Below the pieces are notes generated by a model. That model did not search any database. It worked only from the letters and a program-made list of their open reading frames with translations, and was not told where the DNA came from. The position numbers were made by a program, and so were the translations under genes. From Neobacillus paridis (GTDB lineage: Bacteria; Bacillota; Bacilli; Bacillales; Cytobacillaceae): a stretch of DNA of 64,000 nt. The DNA is taken from assembly GCF_016765675.1 (NCBI RefSeq), contig NZ_JAESWB010000168.1:496001-560000 (forward strand). Reading direction: 5' to 3'. The number at the start of each line of letters is the position of its first letter. The stretch's first letter is position 1. Positions 1-9,105 of this stretch are shown one piece after another.

Positions 1-174
1 CCCGGCATCGACCAAAACGAACTCTTTTGCTCCTAGAGCTCCCACTAAGCAAATATTGACAATCTGAATAGTATGGCAGTACACATCCGCTGCCACCGAA
101 ACTCCCACCCCGCTGCCAATTGAAGTCGCCGGAATAAACTTGTAATCACTACCGTAAGACAACTCTTGTTCCAT
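1..174 (-). CDS. MBL-fold metallo-hydrolase, N-terminal fragment
   Basis: The window edge cuts this gene. Only the first 58 codons are visible, starting at the ATG at 174 with an AAGGAG ribosome binding site about 10 bases upstream. The peptide begins MEQELSYGSDYKFIPATS and continues through a hydrophobic beta-rich stretch (TIQIVNICLVG) to EFVLVDAG. The last part resembles the first strands of metallo-beta-lactamase-fold hydrolases, just before the HxHxDH metal site, which lies outside the window. Assignment to the MBL superfamily is by resemblance of this N-terminus only, so substrate and role cannot be judged. Confidence 0.6.
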   Translation of the reverse strand, partial: MEQELSYGSDYKFIPATSIGSGVGVSVAADVYCHTIQIVNICLVGALGAKEFVLVDAG

Positions 175-259
175 CAGCTTAACTCCTTATCAACATAATG
201 TACATAGTTTGAAACAGACAACGTTTGTTTATGCACAATGCAGAAGTCTAAGGCAAATG

Positions 260-285
260 AAAAAGCAGACAATTTAATAGTCTGC
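260..285 (-). terminator. Intrinsic terminator of the CDF gene
   Basis: On the minus strand GCAGAC and GTCTGC form a 6-bp stem around a 9-base loop, followed by a run of T. It lies 27 bases past the stop codon of the CDF exporter gene. Confidence 0.65.
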
Positions 286-311
286 CGCTAAGAAAAGATC
301 AACATCTATTT

Positions 312-1184
312 TCAATTTGGTTCTACATGGACATTGACATCATAGACATTATGTTTGTTCATCAGTGCTGTTTCGACCTTGGTCGCGACATCATGGGCTT
401 CGCGGATATTCAAATTGGAATTAACCAAGATGACAACATCGACAACAGCGTTATTGCCATAGCTTCTGGCCCTGATATCTTTAATCCCTTTCACTCCAAT
501 AATTCCTTGGACCGTCTCTTTAAAGGCAGAGATTTGCTTGACATCAAAGCCATCTGTTAAATTATGAGAGGTGTCACGAAAAATTTTCCAAGCCGTATAA
601 CAGATTAAGATCCCAACAATTACCGCTGTAACCGGGTCGAGCCACGGAAGGTGGAATTGGGCACCGATGATTCCAAGTGCTGCGCCAACACTGACCATGG
701 CATCTGATAAATTATCTTTAGCAGCGGCCATAACCGCTTGACTGTCGATTTTTTTGGCTAAATTCAGATTGTAACGGTAGACAAGAAACATCGCAGCAGC
801 TGAGACTAATCCAGTTACTGCTGCAATCGGGTCCGGAGATTCTTCCTTGCCGTTAAGTACTGTGGTAAATGCTTCGATTAAAACTTCAATCCCTACAACC
901 ATCATGATAAAAGAAGAAACCATGGAGGCGACAGTTTCAGCTTTCCAATGACCGTAAGGATGGTCCATATCTGCCGGTTTTTGTGATAATTTTAGACCAA
1001 TTAAGACAACAATTGAGGAGATAATATCAGTTGTATTATTTAGTCCATCAGCCTTAAGTGCATTAGAATTCGCCACATAACCAACAGATAATTTGATTAT
1101 GGATAAACACAAGTAAGCAAAAATACTAAGGATTGCCCCTTGTTCTCCTTTTTTTAAAGATAGGTATTTTTCTTCATTCATCAT
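312..1184 (-). CDS. Cation diffusion facilitator transporter, MneP-like (manganese efflux)
   Basis: A 290-residue CDF-family proton-coupled metal exporter of the cytoplasmic membrane. About six membrane segments fill the first 210 residues and a cytoplasmic ferredoxin-like domain ending HVEPN follows. The membrane metal site reads NNTTD in helix 2 (N-x3-D) and DNLSD in helix 5 (D-x3-D). This N-D-D-D pattern is typical of manganese exporters of the MntE/MneP group and differs from zinc-type YiiP. The HPYGHWKAET loop also matches B. subtilis MneP (YdfM). An in-frame GTG lies 12 bases upstream at 1196, but the GGGGG ribosome binding site is correctly spaced for the ATG at 1184 (or the adjacent ATG at 1181). 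The gene stands alone with its own terminator. Manganese as substrate is inferred from motif and similarity. Confidence 0.85.
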   Translation of the reverse strand: MMNEEKYLSLKKGEQGAILSIFAYLCLSIIKLSVGYVANSNALKADGLNNTTDIISSIVVLIGLKLSQKPADMDHPYGHWKAETVASMVSSFIMMVVGIEVLIEAFTTVLNGKEESPDPIAAVTGLVSAAAMFLVYRYNLNLAKKIDSQAVMAAAKDNLSDAMVSVGAALGIIGAQFHLPWLDPVTAVIVGILICYTAWKIFRDTSHNLTDGFDVKQISAFKETVQGIIGVKGIKDIRARSYGNNAVVDVVILVNSNLNIREAHDVATKVETALMNKHNVYDVNVHVEPN

Positions 1185-1414
1185 AAATGCCCCCACACTT
1201 GTCTTGTCCCAATTTAATCATATCAATCGGATGTGGGTGGGTCTAGAGAAACCTTTTTAGCCGGCGATTACATTTGTAATGCGGGTTAAAAAAGTTTCCT
1301 CGGTCAAAGTTATATGGATAGAAAGTGTAATATTTCCTCTTTTTTCTACAGATAGAATGTAGTAAATTGTAAGAATAATTGTGATAGTTTTCTACAAGAA
1401 GGTGGTGATCAGCT

Positions 1415-2977
1415 TTGCGACATGATGGCAGACTAACAGTAAAGGAAATATTAGAAAATCGAAATTTTCGCGATGCTGAAGTGATAGCGGGAAAAGAGGG
1501 GCTCGAGCGGACTGTCAAATGGATTCACATCATGGAGGTGGCGGGAATTGAAGAACTTTTAAACGGCAATGAATTAATCCTCTCCACAGGGGTGGGTTGG
1601 AAGGAAAGCAAGCAGCTTTTTCTGACTGTTTTCGAAAAATTGATAGATTCCGGGGCATCTGGAATTTGTATTGAATTAGGAACGTACATTCCATCGATTC
1701 CTAACGAAATTATTCAACTAGCTAATCACCATCATTTTCCGTTAATTGTTTTTCATCATAAAGTACGCTTCGTCGACATAACTCAAGATGTAAACTCGCT
1801 TCTAATAAAGAAACACTATCAAATGATTTCAGATTTAGAAGAATACTCTAATCAGTTAAATCAATTACTGCTAACATCCCATTCGGAACAAAAGATTCTC
1901 AGGTTCCTGCATGAACATTTGAAAATGGATGTATTATTTACCCCCGTTCAAGGGAAAGTACAATATTTATCGAAGCAGTCTGGACAGGATCTGAAATCTA
2001 TTCTCCCCTTAATCAAAGAAAACAATAGTCATATTGTCCACCGGGAAATCCAAGCCTTACAGCAAAAATTGGCAGATTTAACTATCATTTCAGAATCAAA
2101 TCCGGTTTCAGAGTATGAAAAGATCATTTTAGACCGAACGACTACAGCTTTAGCACAAAATGCACTACGTGAATTATATTTTGAAGAACGGCGAAAAACG
2201 ATCGAAGCCGAATGGATTCAAAAATGGCTTGATGGAGTATTAAACGAAGACCAAATACATCGCCGTATTACCGAGTTGGAGCCAAATCGAAAACCAACTG
2301 GCTGCATCGCCTGTTTATGGAAAATTGCGCATATTGGAGCCAATCATCTGGAGGAAACTCATTTGAAAATTCTCTTTCGCTCCGTTTTTCAAACGCAAGG
2401 GTTTGCCCTGTTTTCAACAATGAGAAAAAACTTTCTTGTTTTTATTCTGGTTAATGTGCGCAATAGAAACGATTGGAAACAACGAATGGAAGCAGGTCTC
2501 CAGCAAATTGAAAACACATTGGAGATTGTACCTCAAATTGCGGTCGGTAAGTTTGTTGATAAGGTAACGGAAGTTAAAAAGAGTTATCAAACAGCGGAAG
2601 ATACCATGAATATTCTGGAAGGCAGCCAACATGAAGCTTTCAAGCGCTTTTACGATGAATTGTACATCTATCGGCTTTTTTCATTGATCGGTGAGCCAGA
2701 ACTGATTGATTTCGTCCATGATCATATAGGTCCTGTTATCAGCTATGATCGCGAGAATAATGGGAAATTATTAGAAACATTAAAAGTGTATCTAATGTGT
2801 AATGGTTCGAAAAAAGAAACCGCATCACAACTATTTATTGTCCGCCAAACACTGTACCAACGACTGCAAAAGATAGTCGAACTACTGGGTGAAGATTTTA
2901 TGAGAAGCCCGAAACGGCAAGCTATCGAATTTGCGCTAACAGCTTATGGTTACCTATCCCCGGCCAGCATTACATAA
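1415..2977 (+). CDS. PucR family transcriptional regulator
   Basis: A 520-residue activator-type regulator. It has an N-terminal PucR (purine catabolism regulator-like) domain (about residues 8-130, starting LTVKEILENRNFRDAEVIAG), a central GGDEF-like/CdaR region (about 280-400), and a C-terminal helix-turn-helix of the HTH_30 type (about 450-510, with ETASQLFIVRQTLYQRL). It starts with TTG at 1415 behind GAAGGTGGTGATC. It sits directly upstream of a semialdehyde dehydrogenase and an aminotransferase on the same strand. PucR proteins commonly control nitrogen-compound or amino-acid catabolism next door, so control of those two genes is a reasonable inference. The inducer is unknown; beta-alanine or a pyrimidine breakdown product would fit. 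Confidence 0.88.
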   Translation: MRHDGRLTVKEILENRNFRDAEVIAGKEGLERTVKWIHIMEVAGIEELLNGNELILSTGVGWKESKQLFLTVFEKLIDSGASGICIELGTYIPSIPNEIIQLANHHHFPLIVFHHKVRFVDITQDVNSLLIKKHYQMISDLEEYSNQLNQLLLTSHSEQKILRFLHEHLKMDVLFTPVQGKVQYLSKQSGQDLKSILPLIKENNSHIVHREIQALQQKLADLTIISESNPVSEYEKIILDRTTTALAQNALRELYFEERRKTIEAEWIQKWLDGVLNEDQIHRRITELEPNRKPTGCIACLWKIAHIGANHLEETHLKILFRSVFQTQGFALFSTMRKNFLVFILVNVRNRNDWKQRMEAGLQQIENTLEIVPQIAVGKFVDKVTEVKKSYQTAEDTMNILEGSQHEAFKRFYDELYIYRLFSLIGEPELIDFVHDHIGPVISYDRENNGKLLETLKVYLMCNGSKKETASQLFIVRQTLYQRLQKIVELLGEDFMRSPKRQAIEFALTAYGYLSPASIT

Positions 2978-2980
2978 TCA

Positions 2981-3009
2981 GGTGAAACCAGTTGGTTTTG
3001 CCTTTTTTT
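2981..3009 (+). terminator. Intrinsic terminator after the PucR gene
   Basis: GGTGAAACC and GGTTTTGCC form a 9-bp stem with two G-U pairs and an AGTT loop, followed by seven T. The T-run is also the first base pairs of repeat copy 1. Confidence 0.8.
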
Positions 3010-3124
3010 GGCTAATAGGAAGTATAAAATTTATCCTAATTTTATACTTCCTATATCGCATTAATTCAACTACACCTCATGAACCGTCCTTACGGACTCG
3101 CCAGTCGGTGAGTTTACATTTATC
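3003..3124 (+). repeat. Structured repeat, copy 1 (about 120 nt)
   Basis: It begins with a T-run and GGCTAATAGGAAGTATAAA. It then has a perfect 17-bp inverted repeat (3015-3031 with 3038-3054, loop TATCCT), then ACCTCATGAACC, a short hairpin GTCC-TTAC-GGAC, and a second hairpin ACTCGCC-AGTC-GGTGAGT. Two further copies lie at 20271-20366 (opposite strand) and 36972-37058. Compensatory changes between copies keep the two small hairpins paired, so the structure is conserved. No protein-coding capacity is evident. Confidence 0.85.
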
Positions 3125-3185
3125 TGAATATCGGACATTTTGGTTAATAATTGCCTAAATGTTTAGAAATTTATAAAAATAAACT

Positions 3186-3227
3186 GACATTATGTCTAAT
3201 GAATGCGCTTTCGCTTACGGATATAAT
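3186..3227 (+). promoter_or_regulatory. Probable promoter and operator of the dehydrogenase operon
   Basis: A perfect TATAAT (3222-3227) has no good -35 hexamer 17-18 bases upstream. The 11-base palindrome GACATTATGTC (3186-3196) is centred about 31 bases before the -10, which is where an activator would substitute for a poor -35. Binding by the upstream PucR protein is an inference from position. Confidence 0.4.
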
Positions 3228-3265
3228 AGTTTCACAGGCAAAAAATCATATCAGGAGGTTTAAAC

Positions 3266-4726
3266 ATGACTGTGACACAAGACTTGCAGATTTTGAAAAA
3301 CTATATCGGCGGACAGTGGGTCGATTCATCAAGCACGCAAATCGAAGAGGTACCAAACCCGGCAACCGGGGAAATTCTTGCCCGGGTTCCACTTTCTACG
3401 AGAGAAGATTTGGATTTGGCTGTTGCAGCAGCTAAAAAGGCCTATCAATCATGGCGGAAGGTTGCCGTTCCTAGGCGTGCTCGAATTCTGTTCCGCTATC
3501 AACAGCTGTTAGTAGATCATTGGCAGGAATTAGCCAAGCTGATTACGTTAGAAAATGGAAAAAGCTATGAGGAAGCATATGGGGAAGTGCAACGAGGGAT
3601 TGAATGTGTCGAATTTGCCGCTGGAGCACCGACGTTAATGATGGGAAATCAACTCCCAGATATTGCTACAGAGATTGAATCAGGGATGTACCGTTATCCA
3701 ATCGGGGTCATTGGCGGCATTACCCCATTTAACTTTCCAATGATGGTTCCTTGCTGGATGTTTCCACTAGCGATTGCCTGCGGAAATACATTTGTCCTGA
3801 AACCATCTGAGAGAACACCGCTGTTGGCGAACCGCCTGGCAGAACTTTTTAAAGAAGCCGGACTGCCGGATGGTGTTTTAAACATCGTTCATGGTGCACA
3901 TGATGTCGTAAACGGCATTCTCGAACATGAGGATGTAAAGGCTGTTTCCTTTGTCGGTTCCCAGCCGGTCGCCGAATATGTTTACAAAACAGCTGCCGCC
4001 AATGGTAAACGTGTCCAAGCGCTTGCCGGGGCAAAAAACCACTCCATTGTCATGCCGGATGCTGACTTGGACAATGCCGTGAAAAATATTATTGGCGCAG
4101 CCTTTGGATCTGCCGGGGAACGTTGTATGGCCGCATCCGTCGTAGTCGCGGTCGGCAACATTGCCGACGAATTAATCAGCCGCTTAAAGCAGGCTGCAGA
4201 TGAAATCAAGATTGGAAATGGCATGGATGAGGATGTATTCCTTGGGCCGGTTATTCGTGAATCCCATAAAAAACGGACGCTTGACTATATCGAACTGGGC
4301 GAAAAAGAGGGGGCAACATTAATCCGTGACGGCAGGAAAGATCAGGTGGAGGATCAAGGATATTTTGTGGGGCCAACCATTTTTGACCATGTCCAAACGA
4401 ATATGAAAATTTGGCAGGATGAAATTTTTGCCCCTGTTCTCTCCATTGTCCGTGTTGATAGTTTAGAAGAGGCAATTGAATTAACCAATAAATCCGAGTT
4501 TGCTAACGGGGCATGTTTGTATACCGACAGTGCCAAGGCGATTCGCCAATTCCGTGATGAAATTGACGCCGGCATGCTTGGGATTAATCTTGGAGTCCCG
4601 GCACCGATGGCCTTTTTCCCATTCTCTGGTTACAAAAAATCTTTTTATGGCGATCTCCATGCCAATGGTAAAGATGGGGTAGAATTCTATACTCGCAAGA
4701 AAATGCTTACAGCCCGTTATTTATAA
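3266..4726 (+). CDS. mmsA: CoA-acylating methylmalonate/malonate-semialdehyde dehydrogenase
   Basis: A 486-residue aldehyde dehydrogenase of the MMSDH group, the usual family length. These enzymes oxidise malonate or methylmalonate semialdehyde with NAD and CoA to acetyl- or propionyl-CoA with loss of CO2. The catalytic cysteine is in GERCMA (residue 287) and the oxyanion-hole asparagine in TPFNFPMM (about 156). Like other CoA-dependent members it lacks the general-base Glu found in hydrolytic ALDHs, the usual ELGGK region reading ALAGAKNHS. The ATG follows a strong AGGAGG. It lies between a PucR regulator and a class III aminotransferase, so beta-alanine to malonate semialdehyde to acetyl-CoA is the likely pathway. 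IolA (myo-inositol breakdown) is the same family, but no iol genes are present. Confidence 0.9.
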   Translation: MTVTQDLQILKNYIGGQWVDSSSTQIEEVPNPATGEILARVPLSTREDLDLAVAAAKKAYQSWRKVAVPRRARILFRYQQLLVDHWQELAKLITLENGKSYEEAYGEVQRGIECVEFAAGAPTLMMGNQLPDIATEIESGMYRYPIGVIGGITPFNFPMMVPCWMFPLAIACGNTFVLKPSERTPLLANRLAELFKEAGLPDGVLNIVHGAHDVVNGILEHEDVKAVSFVGSQPVAEYVYKTAAANGKRVQALAGAKNHSIVMPDADLDNAVKNIIGAAFGSAGERCMAASVVVAVGNIADELISRLKQAADEIKIGNGMDEDVFLGPVIRESHKKRTLDYIELGEKEGATLIRDGRKDQVEDQGYFVGPTIFDHVQTNMKIWQDEIFAPVLSIVRVDSLEEAIELTNKSEFANGACLYTDSAKAIRQFRDEIDAGMLGINLGVPAPMAFFPFSGYKKSFYGDLHANGKDGVEFYTRKKMLTARYL

Positions 4727-4843
4727 ACTGAAACTACAAGGGTAGCTATCTCCCAACTTGAACTTCTGCGTTTTTTACTATAGCTTTGGAGGAGGTCTTA
4801 CTGCCCGTTAAAGCGAGATAAAATGTAGATGGGAATGATGATA

Positions 4844-6178
4844 ATGGAAACGCAAACGAAAAATTTTCAAGAAATCGATGAAAAATATTTGTGGCATGCA
4901 ATGCGTGGTGCAGGGCCAAGCCCGTCCAATTTAATTATTACCAAGGCAGAAGGGGCCTGGGTCACGGATATTAACGGAAACCGCTATTTGGACGGAATGT
5001 CTGGACTTTGGTGCGTAAATGTCGGCTACGGTCGGAAGGAACTGGCGAAGGCGGCTTACGAACAACTGGAGGAAATGCCGTACTTCCCATTATCCCAAAG
5101 CCACCTGCCTGCTATTAAACTGGCCGAAAAACTGAACGAATGGCTGAGTGATGATTACGTTATTTTCTTTTCTAACAGTGGATCGGAAGCAAATGAAACT
5201 GCCTTTAAAATTGCTCGCCAATATCACCATCAAAAAGGGAATCCCGGGCGTTATAAATTTATCTCGCGTTATCGTGCCTATCACGGCAATTCTATGGGAG
5301 CGCTGGCAGCAACTGGACAGGCGCAAAGAAAGTATAAATATGAGCCGCTCGGTCAAGGATTTCTTCATGTCGCTCCTCCCGACACGTATCGCCACCCTGA
5401 GGACGTGGAGACGTTAGCAAGCGCGGAAGAAATCGACCGCGTCATGACATGGGAATTAAGTGAGACGATTGCCGGAGTCATTATGGAACCGATTATCACC
5501 GGCGGAGGTATATTAATGCCGCCTGACGGCTATATGGCCAGGGTGAAAGAAATTTGTGAAAAACATGGTGCCCTGTTAATCAGTGATGAAGTGATTTGTG
5601 GCTTTGGCCGCACCGGAAAACCTTTCGGCTTCATGAATTACGGGGTAAAGCCTGATATTGTTACCATGGCCAAAGGCATTACCAGTGCCTATCTGCCATT
5701 ATCCGCTACAGCCGTTAAAAGAGAAATTTATGAGACCTATATCGGCAGTGATGACTATGATCGTTTCCGCCATGTCAACACATTTGGCGGCAATCCGGCG
5801 GCCTGTGCTCTGGCATTGAAAAATCTCGAGATCATGGAAAAGGAAAATTTAGTAGAGCGGTCAAAAGAATTGGGAGAACGGTTGTTACAAGAATTAGCAG
5901 AGTTAAAGGAACATCCGAATGTGGGCGATGTTCGCGGCAAAGGCTTGCTTATAGGGATTGAATTAGTCGAAGACAAACAAACGAAACAGCCAGCTGCTGT
6001 CGAAAAACTGAATAAAGTCATGAACAGCTGCAGGGCAAAGGGCTTAATTGTCGGTAAGAATGGTGATACAGTTGCCGGTTTCAATAATATTTTGCAGCTT
6101 TCACCACCATTAAGTATCACCGAAGAAGATCTTGCATTTATCGTAAGGACGCTTAAAGAAAGTATTGGGGAGCTTTAA
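4844..6178 (+). CDS. Class III PLP aminotransferase (omega-amino acid:pyruvate type)
   Basis: A PLP-dependent transaminase of the aspartate-aminotransferase-fold class III family, about 444 residues. The PLP lysine is in TMAKGITSAY (about residue 277) and the cofactor-binding ISDEVICGFGRTG precedes it. Its partner upstream is a malonate-semialdehyde dehydrogenase, so beta-alanine:pyruvate transamination is the favoured activity. The start is uncertain. ATGs at 4829, 4835, 4838 and 4844 are all in frame, and family members start near METQTKNFQEID (4844). A very strong GGAGGAGG (4788-4795) lies too far upstream to serve any of them and has no good start near it, so it may mark a lost leader peptide. 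Confidence 0.88.
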   Translation: METQTKNFQEIDEKYLWHAMRGAGPSPSNLIITKAEGAWVTDINGNRYLDGMSGLWCVNVGYGRKELAKAAYEQLEEMPYFPLSQSHLPAIKLAEKLNEWLSDDYVIFFSNSGSEANETAFKIARQYHHQKGNPGRYKFISRYRAYHGNSMGALAATGQAQRKYKYEPLGQGFLHVAPPDTYRHPEDVETLASAEEIDRVMTWELSETIAGVIMEPIITGGGILMPPDGYMARVKEICEKHGALLISDEVICGFGRTGKPFGFMNYGVKPDIVTMAKGITSAYLPLSATAVKREIYETYIGSDDYDRFRHVNTFGGNPAACALALKNLEIMEKENLVERSKELGERLLQELAELKEHPNVGDVRGKGLLIGIELVEDKQTKQPAAVEKLNKVMNSCRAKGLIVGKNGDTVAGFNNILQLSPPLSITEEDLAFIVRTLKESIGEL

Positions 6179-6239
6179 TATATCAAGGCTTTGGCGGCCG
6201 CTATATTAGGGCTGTCAAAGCTCTTGGAAACTTGATTCA

Positions 6240-6362
6240 ATGCGTTCGCAAGTAACCCTTACCCTGTTAATTGCCGTCTTAGTTGTCGGGTCATTTTTCC
6301 TAAAAAGAAACAAGCAAGGGGAAGTATCAAAAAGTGAGACCCACGATTCCGAGGCAGTATAG
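6240..6362 (+). CDS. Possible 40-residue single-pass membrane peptide
   Basis: A short ORF starting [20 protein letters not shown], followed by a positively charged, then acidic tail (KRNKQGEV ... SEAV). The composition is that of an N-out or C-in single membrane anchor. The ribosome binding site (TTGGAAAC) is weak. It lies 61 bases after the aminotransferase stop and before that operon's terminator, so it would be co-transcribed. I do not recognise a family. It could be a remnant of a transporter subunit or a chance ORF. Confidence 0.35.
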   Translation: MRSQVTLTLLIAVLVVGSFFLKRNKQGEVSKSETHDSEAV

Positions 6363-6380
6363 AAAAATATTCTTTAATCA

Positions 6381-6409
6381 AGCACTCATCTCAAGATGGG
6401 TGCTTTTTT
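6381..6409 (+). terminator. Intrinsic terminator of the dehydrogenase/aminotransferase operon
   Basis: AGCACTCATC pairs with GATGGGTGCT (10 bp, one G-U) around a TCAA tetraloop, followed by six T. Confidence 0.85.
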
Positions 6410-6490
6410 AGCGAAGTTTTCTTGTTGGATAGTTTTTCTAATTTGATGTACTATAAAGATGTAGGTTATGTAGAGAAAGGAGTAATGATA

Positions 6491-7333
6491 ATGGCAACCA
6501 GTTTGACAGATACTACGACATTACATAACGGCGTGAAAATGCCTTGGTTTGGACTTGGTGTTTTTAAAGTGAAAGAGGGTTCAGAGGTCATTGAATCCGT
6601 AAGAGCGGCGCTAAAGCATGGTTATCGCGCAATCGACACAGCTGCCGTCTATCAAAATGAAGAAGGCGTCGGCAAAGCGATTAAAGAATCAGGCGTGCCA
6701 AGGGAAGAAATATTTATTACCTCGAAGGTTTGGAATTCTGATCAAGGTTATGAATCTACCCTTCAGGCGTATGAAACAAGTCTAAAGAAGCTGGGGTTAG
6801 ACTATTTGGATCTATACTTAATCCATTGGCCTGGTAAAAATAAATTTAAAGAGACCTGGAAGGCACTGGAAAAGCTATATAAAGACGGAAGAGTGCGTGC
6901 TATTGGTGTCAGCAATTTCAAAATTCACCATCTGGAGGAATTATTGAAGGATTGCGAAATTAAACCAATGGTTAACCAAGTAGAATTTCATCCACACTTA
7001 ACGCAAAAGGATTTGCTGGCCTATTGTCAAAAAGAGGGGATCCAGCTAGAGGCATGGTCACCGCTGAAGCAGGGGCAGCTGGTTAACGATCCAGTTTTAA
7101 CTGAAATTGGTAAAAAGTATGGAAAATCAGCGGTACAAGTCATCCTGCGCTGGGACTTACAAAACAAAGTTGTGACGATTCCAAAATCAATCAAAGAGCA
7201 ACGAATTATCGACAACGCCAATATTTTTGATTTTGAATTAACGGCCGAAGACATGGAAACCATCGATGGATTAAACAAAGATGAACGAGTTGGTTCTGAC
7301 CCGGATGTTATGATGGTTGGATTTACTGACTAA
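6491..7333 (+). CDS. yvgN: Aldo/keto reductase, YvgN (glyoxal reductase) type
   Basis: A 280-residue NADPH-dependent aldo/keto reductase with a TIM-barrel fold, cytosolic. It closely resembles B. subtilis YvgN, which reduces glyoxal and methylglyoxal. Catalytic tetrad residues are visible: Asp and Tyr in [13 protein letters not shown], Lys in ITSKVW and His in LIHWPG. The C-terminal [10 protein letters not shown] binds the NADPH phosphate. The AAAGGAG at 6476 is 8 bases from the ATG at 6491, whereas the in-frame ATG at 6485 is too close, so 6491 is chosen. The gene is monocistronic with its own terminator. The physiological substrate may be wider than glyoxals. Confidence 0.9.
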   Translation: MATSLTDTTTLHNGVKMPWFGLGVFKVKEGSEVIESVRAALKHGYRAIDTAAVYQNEEGVGKAIKESGVPREEIFITSKVWNSDQGYESTLQAYETSLKKLGLDYLDLYLIHWPGKNKFKETWKALEKLYKDGRVRAIGVSNFKIHHLEELLKDCEIKPMVNQVEFHPHLTQKDLLAYCQKEGIQLEAWSPLKQGQLVNDPVLTEIGKKYGKSAVQVILRWDLQNKVVTIPKSIKEQRIIDNANIFDFELTAEDMETIDGLNKDERVGSDPDVMMVGFTD

Positions 7334-7348
7334 TATATGTAAAAAGCT

Positions 7349-7376
7349 GGCGAACAGTCGGAACTGTTCGCCGGTT
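7349..7376 (+). terminator. Intrinsic terminator of yvgN
   Basis: GGCGAACAGT-CGGA-ACTGTTCGCC forms a perfect 10-bp stem followed by GGTTTT. Confidence 0.8.
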
Positions 7377-7453
7377 TTCTGAAAAATGGTATCATTGTAA
7401 ACAGAGATCGGTTTCATTAGGATCCTGAAATTGAATAATAAAGGTGTGATTTT

Positions 7454-8338
7454 ATGACAGATCAGTTACCTCTGGCGATTCAACATCGCAAGCTTCCTCT
7501 TTCAAAAATTATTCTTCGTGTCATTGGCATTACGATTGGTGCCATTCTCATGGCGACTGGGCTAGAAATCTTCTTAGTACCTAACAAGGTCATTGATGGT
7601 GGAATTACAGGCATTTCGATTATGCTTTCCTATCTTTCAGGCTGGAAACTGGGGATCTTTCTATTTATCTTAAACCTGCCATTTGTTTATTTAGGCTATA
7701 AACAGATGGGTAAAACCTTTGCCTTATCCACTGTCTATGGAATTATTGTGTTATCCATTTTTACAACCTTTTTCCATCCAATTCCCCCTTTTACAGAAGA
7801 TATCCTGCTGGCAACGGTTTTCGGCGGGATGATTTTAGGGATCGGAGTAGGATTGGTAATCCGTAACGGCGGAGCGTTAGATGGAACGGAAATACTGGCA
7901 ATTGTGATCAATAATAAGGTCCCTTTTTCCGTCGGGCAAATCATTATGATCATGAATATCTTTATTTTAGGAACCGCCGGTTTTGTCTTCAGCTGGGACA
8001 GAGCAATGTACTCATTGCTCGCCTATGTCATCGCTTCAAAAGCGATCGATGGGGTAGTCGCCGGATTGGAAGGGACGAAATCAGTTTGGATTATCAGCGA
8101 CGTAGCGGAGGAAATTGGCGAGGCGGTAAATGCGCGTTTAGGACGGGGAGTAACCTACTTACAAGGAGAAGGGGCTTATACGGGAGATAATAAAAAGGTT
8201 ATTTTTAGTGTCATTACGAGACTGGAGGAATCGAAATTGACAACCATTGTCGAGGAAATAGACCCTTCAGCCTTCCTCGCTATTGCCGACATCTCCGAGG
8301 TTCGCGGCGGACGTTTTAAGAAGAAGGGAATTCATTAG
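7454..8338 (+). CDS. YitT family membrane protein (DUF2179 domain)
   Basis: A 294-residue integral membrane protein of the YitT/YpjC/YvjA family. Five to six hydrophobic segments span about residues 20-200 (for example GITIGAILMATGLEIFLVP, and FGGMILGIGVGLVIRNGG with the conserved GALDGTEIL). A C-terminal cytoplasmic DUF2179 domain of about 80 residues follows (KSVWIISD ... DPSAFLAIADISEVRGGRFKK). The biochemical role of the family is not established and several paralogues per Bacillus genome are usual. The ATG follows AAAGGTGTG. It is transcribed alone and ends at a strong terminator shared with the convergent CBS gene. Confidence 0.85.
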   Translation: MTDQLPLAIQHRKLPLSKIILRVIGITIGAILMATGLEIFLVPNKVIDGGITGISIMLSYLSGWKLGIFLFILNLPFVYLGYKQMGKTFALSTVYGIIVLSIFTTFFHPIPPFTEDILLATVFGGMILGIGVGLVIRNGGALDGTEILAIVINNKVPFSVGQIIMIMNIFILGTAGFVFSWDRAMYSLLAYVIASKAIDGVVAGLEGTKSVWIISDVAEEIGEAVNARLGRGVTYLQGEGAYTGDNKKVIFSVITRLEESKLTTIVEEIDPSAFLAIADISEVRGGRFKKKGIH

Positions 8339-8345
8339 GAACGAT

Positions 8346-8380
8346 AAAAAGATCTGACGTGTTGTTGTCAGATCTTTTTT
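8346..8380. terminator. Bidirectional terminator between the YitT and CBS genes
   Basis: AAAAAGATCTGAC pairs with GTCAGATCTTTTT (13 bp) around an 8-base loop. T-runs on both strands serve both convergent genes. Confidence 0.9.
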
Positions 8381-8385
8381 AAGGA

Positions 8386-8841
8386 TTATAGCAAGGCTTT
8401 AAATGAACTCCTGATGACGTCTCCCCGGCTGATAATGCCGACCAATACCCCATTGCGCTCGACCGGTACCTTTTTAATATGTTTTTTTCCTAAAATCGCA
8501 GCAATGTTTTCAACATCTTCGTTCCATGATACTTTAATAACTTTTTTCTTGGCAATTTCCATCACGTTTAAATTTAACAGCCGCTTTTCTCTGTCCTCGA
8601 ATTCTTCCAGATCTCCTTTGATCACAAAAGAATAATAGAAATTATCCAGAACCCGGTCCTCATGTTTGCCAATGTAACTCATAATATCACCGTCACTAAT
8701 AAAGCCAACAATTTCATTGCGTTCATTGACGACAGGAAGTCCGCTGATTCGATATTCGATAAACTTTTCAATTACCGTTCTTACCGTATCGCTTTGTTTT
8801 ACTTTATGGACATCGGTCAACATAATTTCATGTGCTTTCAT
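8386..8841 (-). CDS. Tandem CBS-domain protein
   Basis: A 151-residue soluble protein made of two CBS domains, residues about 1-65 (MKAHEIMLTDVHKVKQSDTV ... GFISDGDIMSYI) and about 85-150 (VMEIAKKKVIKVSWNED ... GIISRGDVIRSSF). They are joined by an acidic linker (DLEEFEDREKRLL). Stand-alone CBS pairs bind adenosine nucleotides and act as energy or redox sensors, but no partner enzyme is adjacent. GAGGAGAGAG precedes the ATG. Its promoter region is shared divergently with aspA. The specific ligand and target are unknown. Confidence 0.88.
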   Translation of the reverse strand: MKAHEIMLTDVHKVKQSDTVRTVIEKFIEYRISGLPVVNERNEIVGFISDGDIMSYIGKHEDRVLDNFYYSFVIKGDLEEFEDREKRLLNLNVMEIAKKKVIKVSWNEDVENIAAILGKKHIKKVPVERNGVLVGIISRGDVIRSSFKALL

Positions 8842-8997
8842 ATCTCTCTCCTCGAATATTTGAAAAATAAATAGAAACTCATTCCTTTAGTTTTATTATA
8901 CATCTAATTCCAATAATTAATCTTTACTAAAAATTAATATTTGCTAACGATTTTGTTATATATAAAGCAGTTTACTAATTAAAAAAGGTAATAAAGG

Positions 8998-9035
8998 TGC
9001 AAACGTTTACAGCTAAAGGATAGAAGAAGTATAAT
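8998..9035 (+). promoter_or_regulatory. aspA promoter with overlapping CcpA cre site
   Basis: TGCAAACGTTTACA (8998-9011) fits the cre consensus WTGNAANCGNWWNCA at every defined core base. Its last six bases, TTTACA (9006-9011), are also a good -35 hexamer, 18 bases before a perfect TATAAT (9030-9035). CcpA binding would block RNA polymerase directly, giving glucose repression of aspartase. Repression is inferred from this overlap. Confidence 0.75.
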
Positions 9036-9105
9036 AGGATTTGGTGGCTAATCCACCGATGTGATATTTTAATATAATATACGATTAAGCTTGGGGGCAA
9101 ACAGA

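Noticed and set aside
3202..3215. cre-like TGAATGCGCTTTCG in the dehydrogenase promoter
   Set aside because: Two mismatches at defined core positions (including the final A), so too weak to call a CcpA site.
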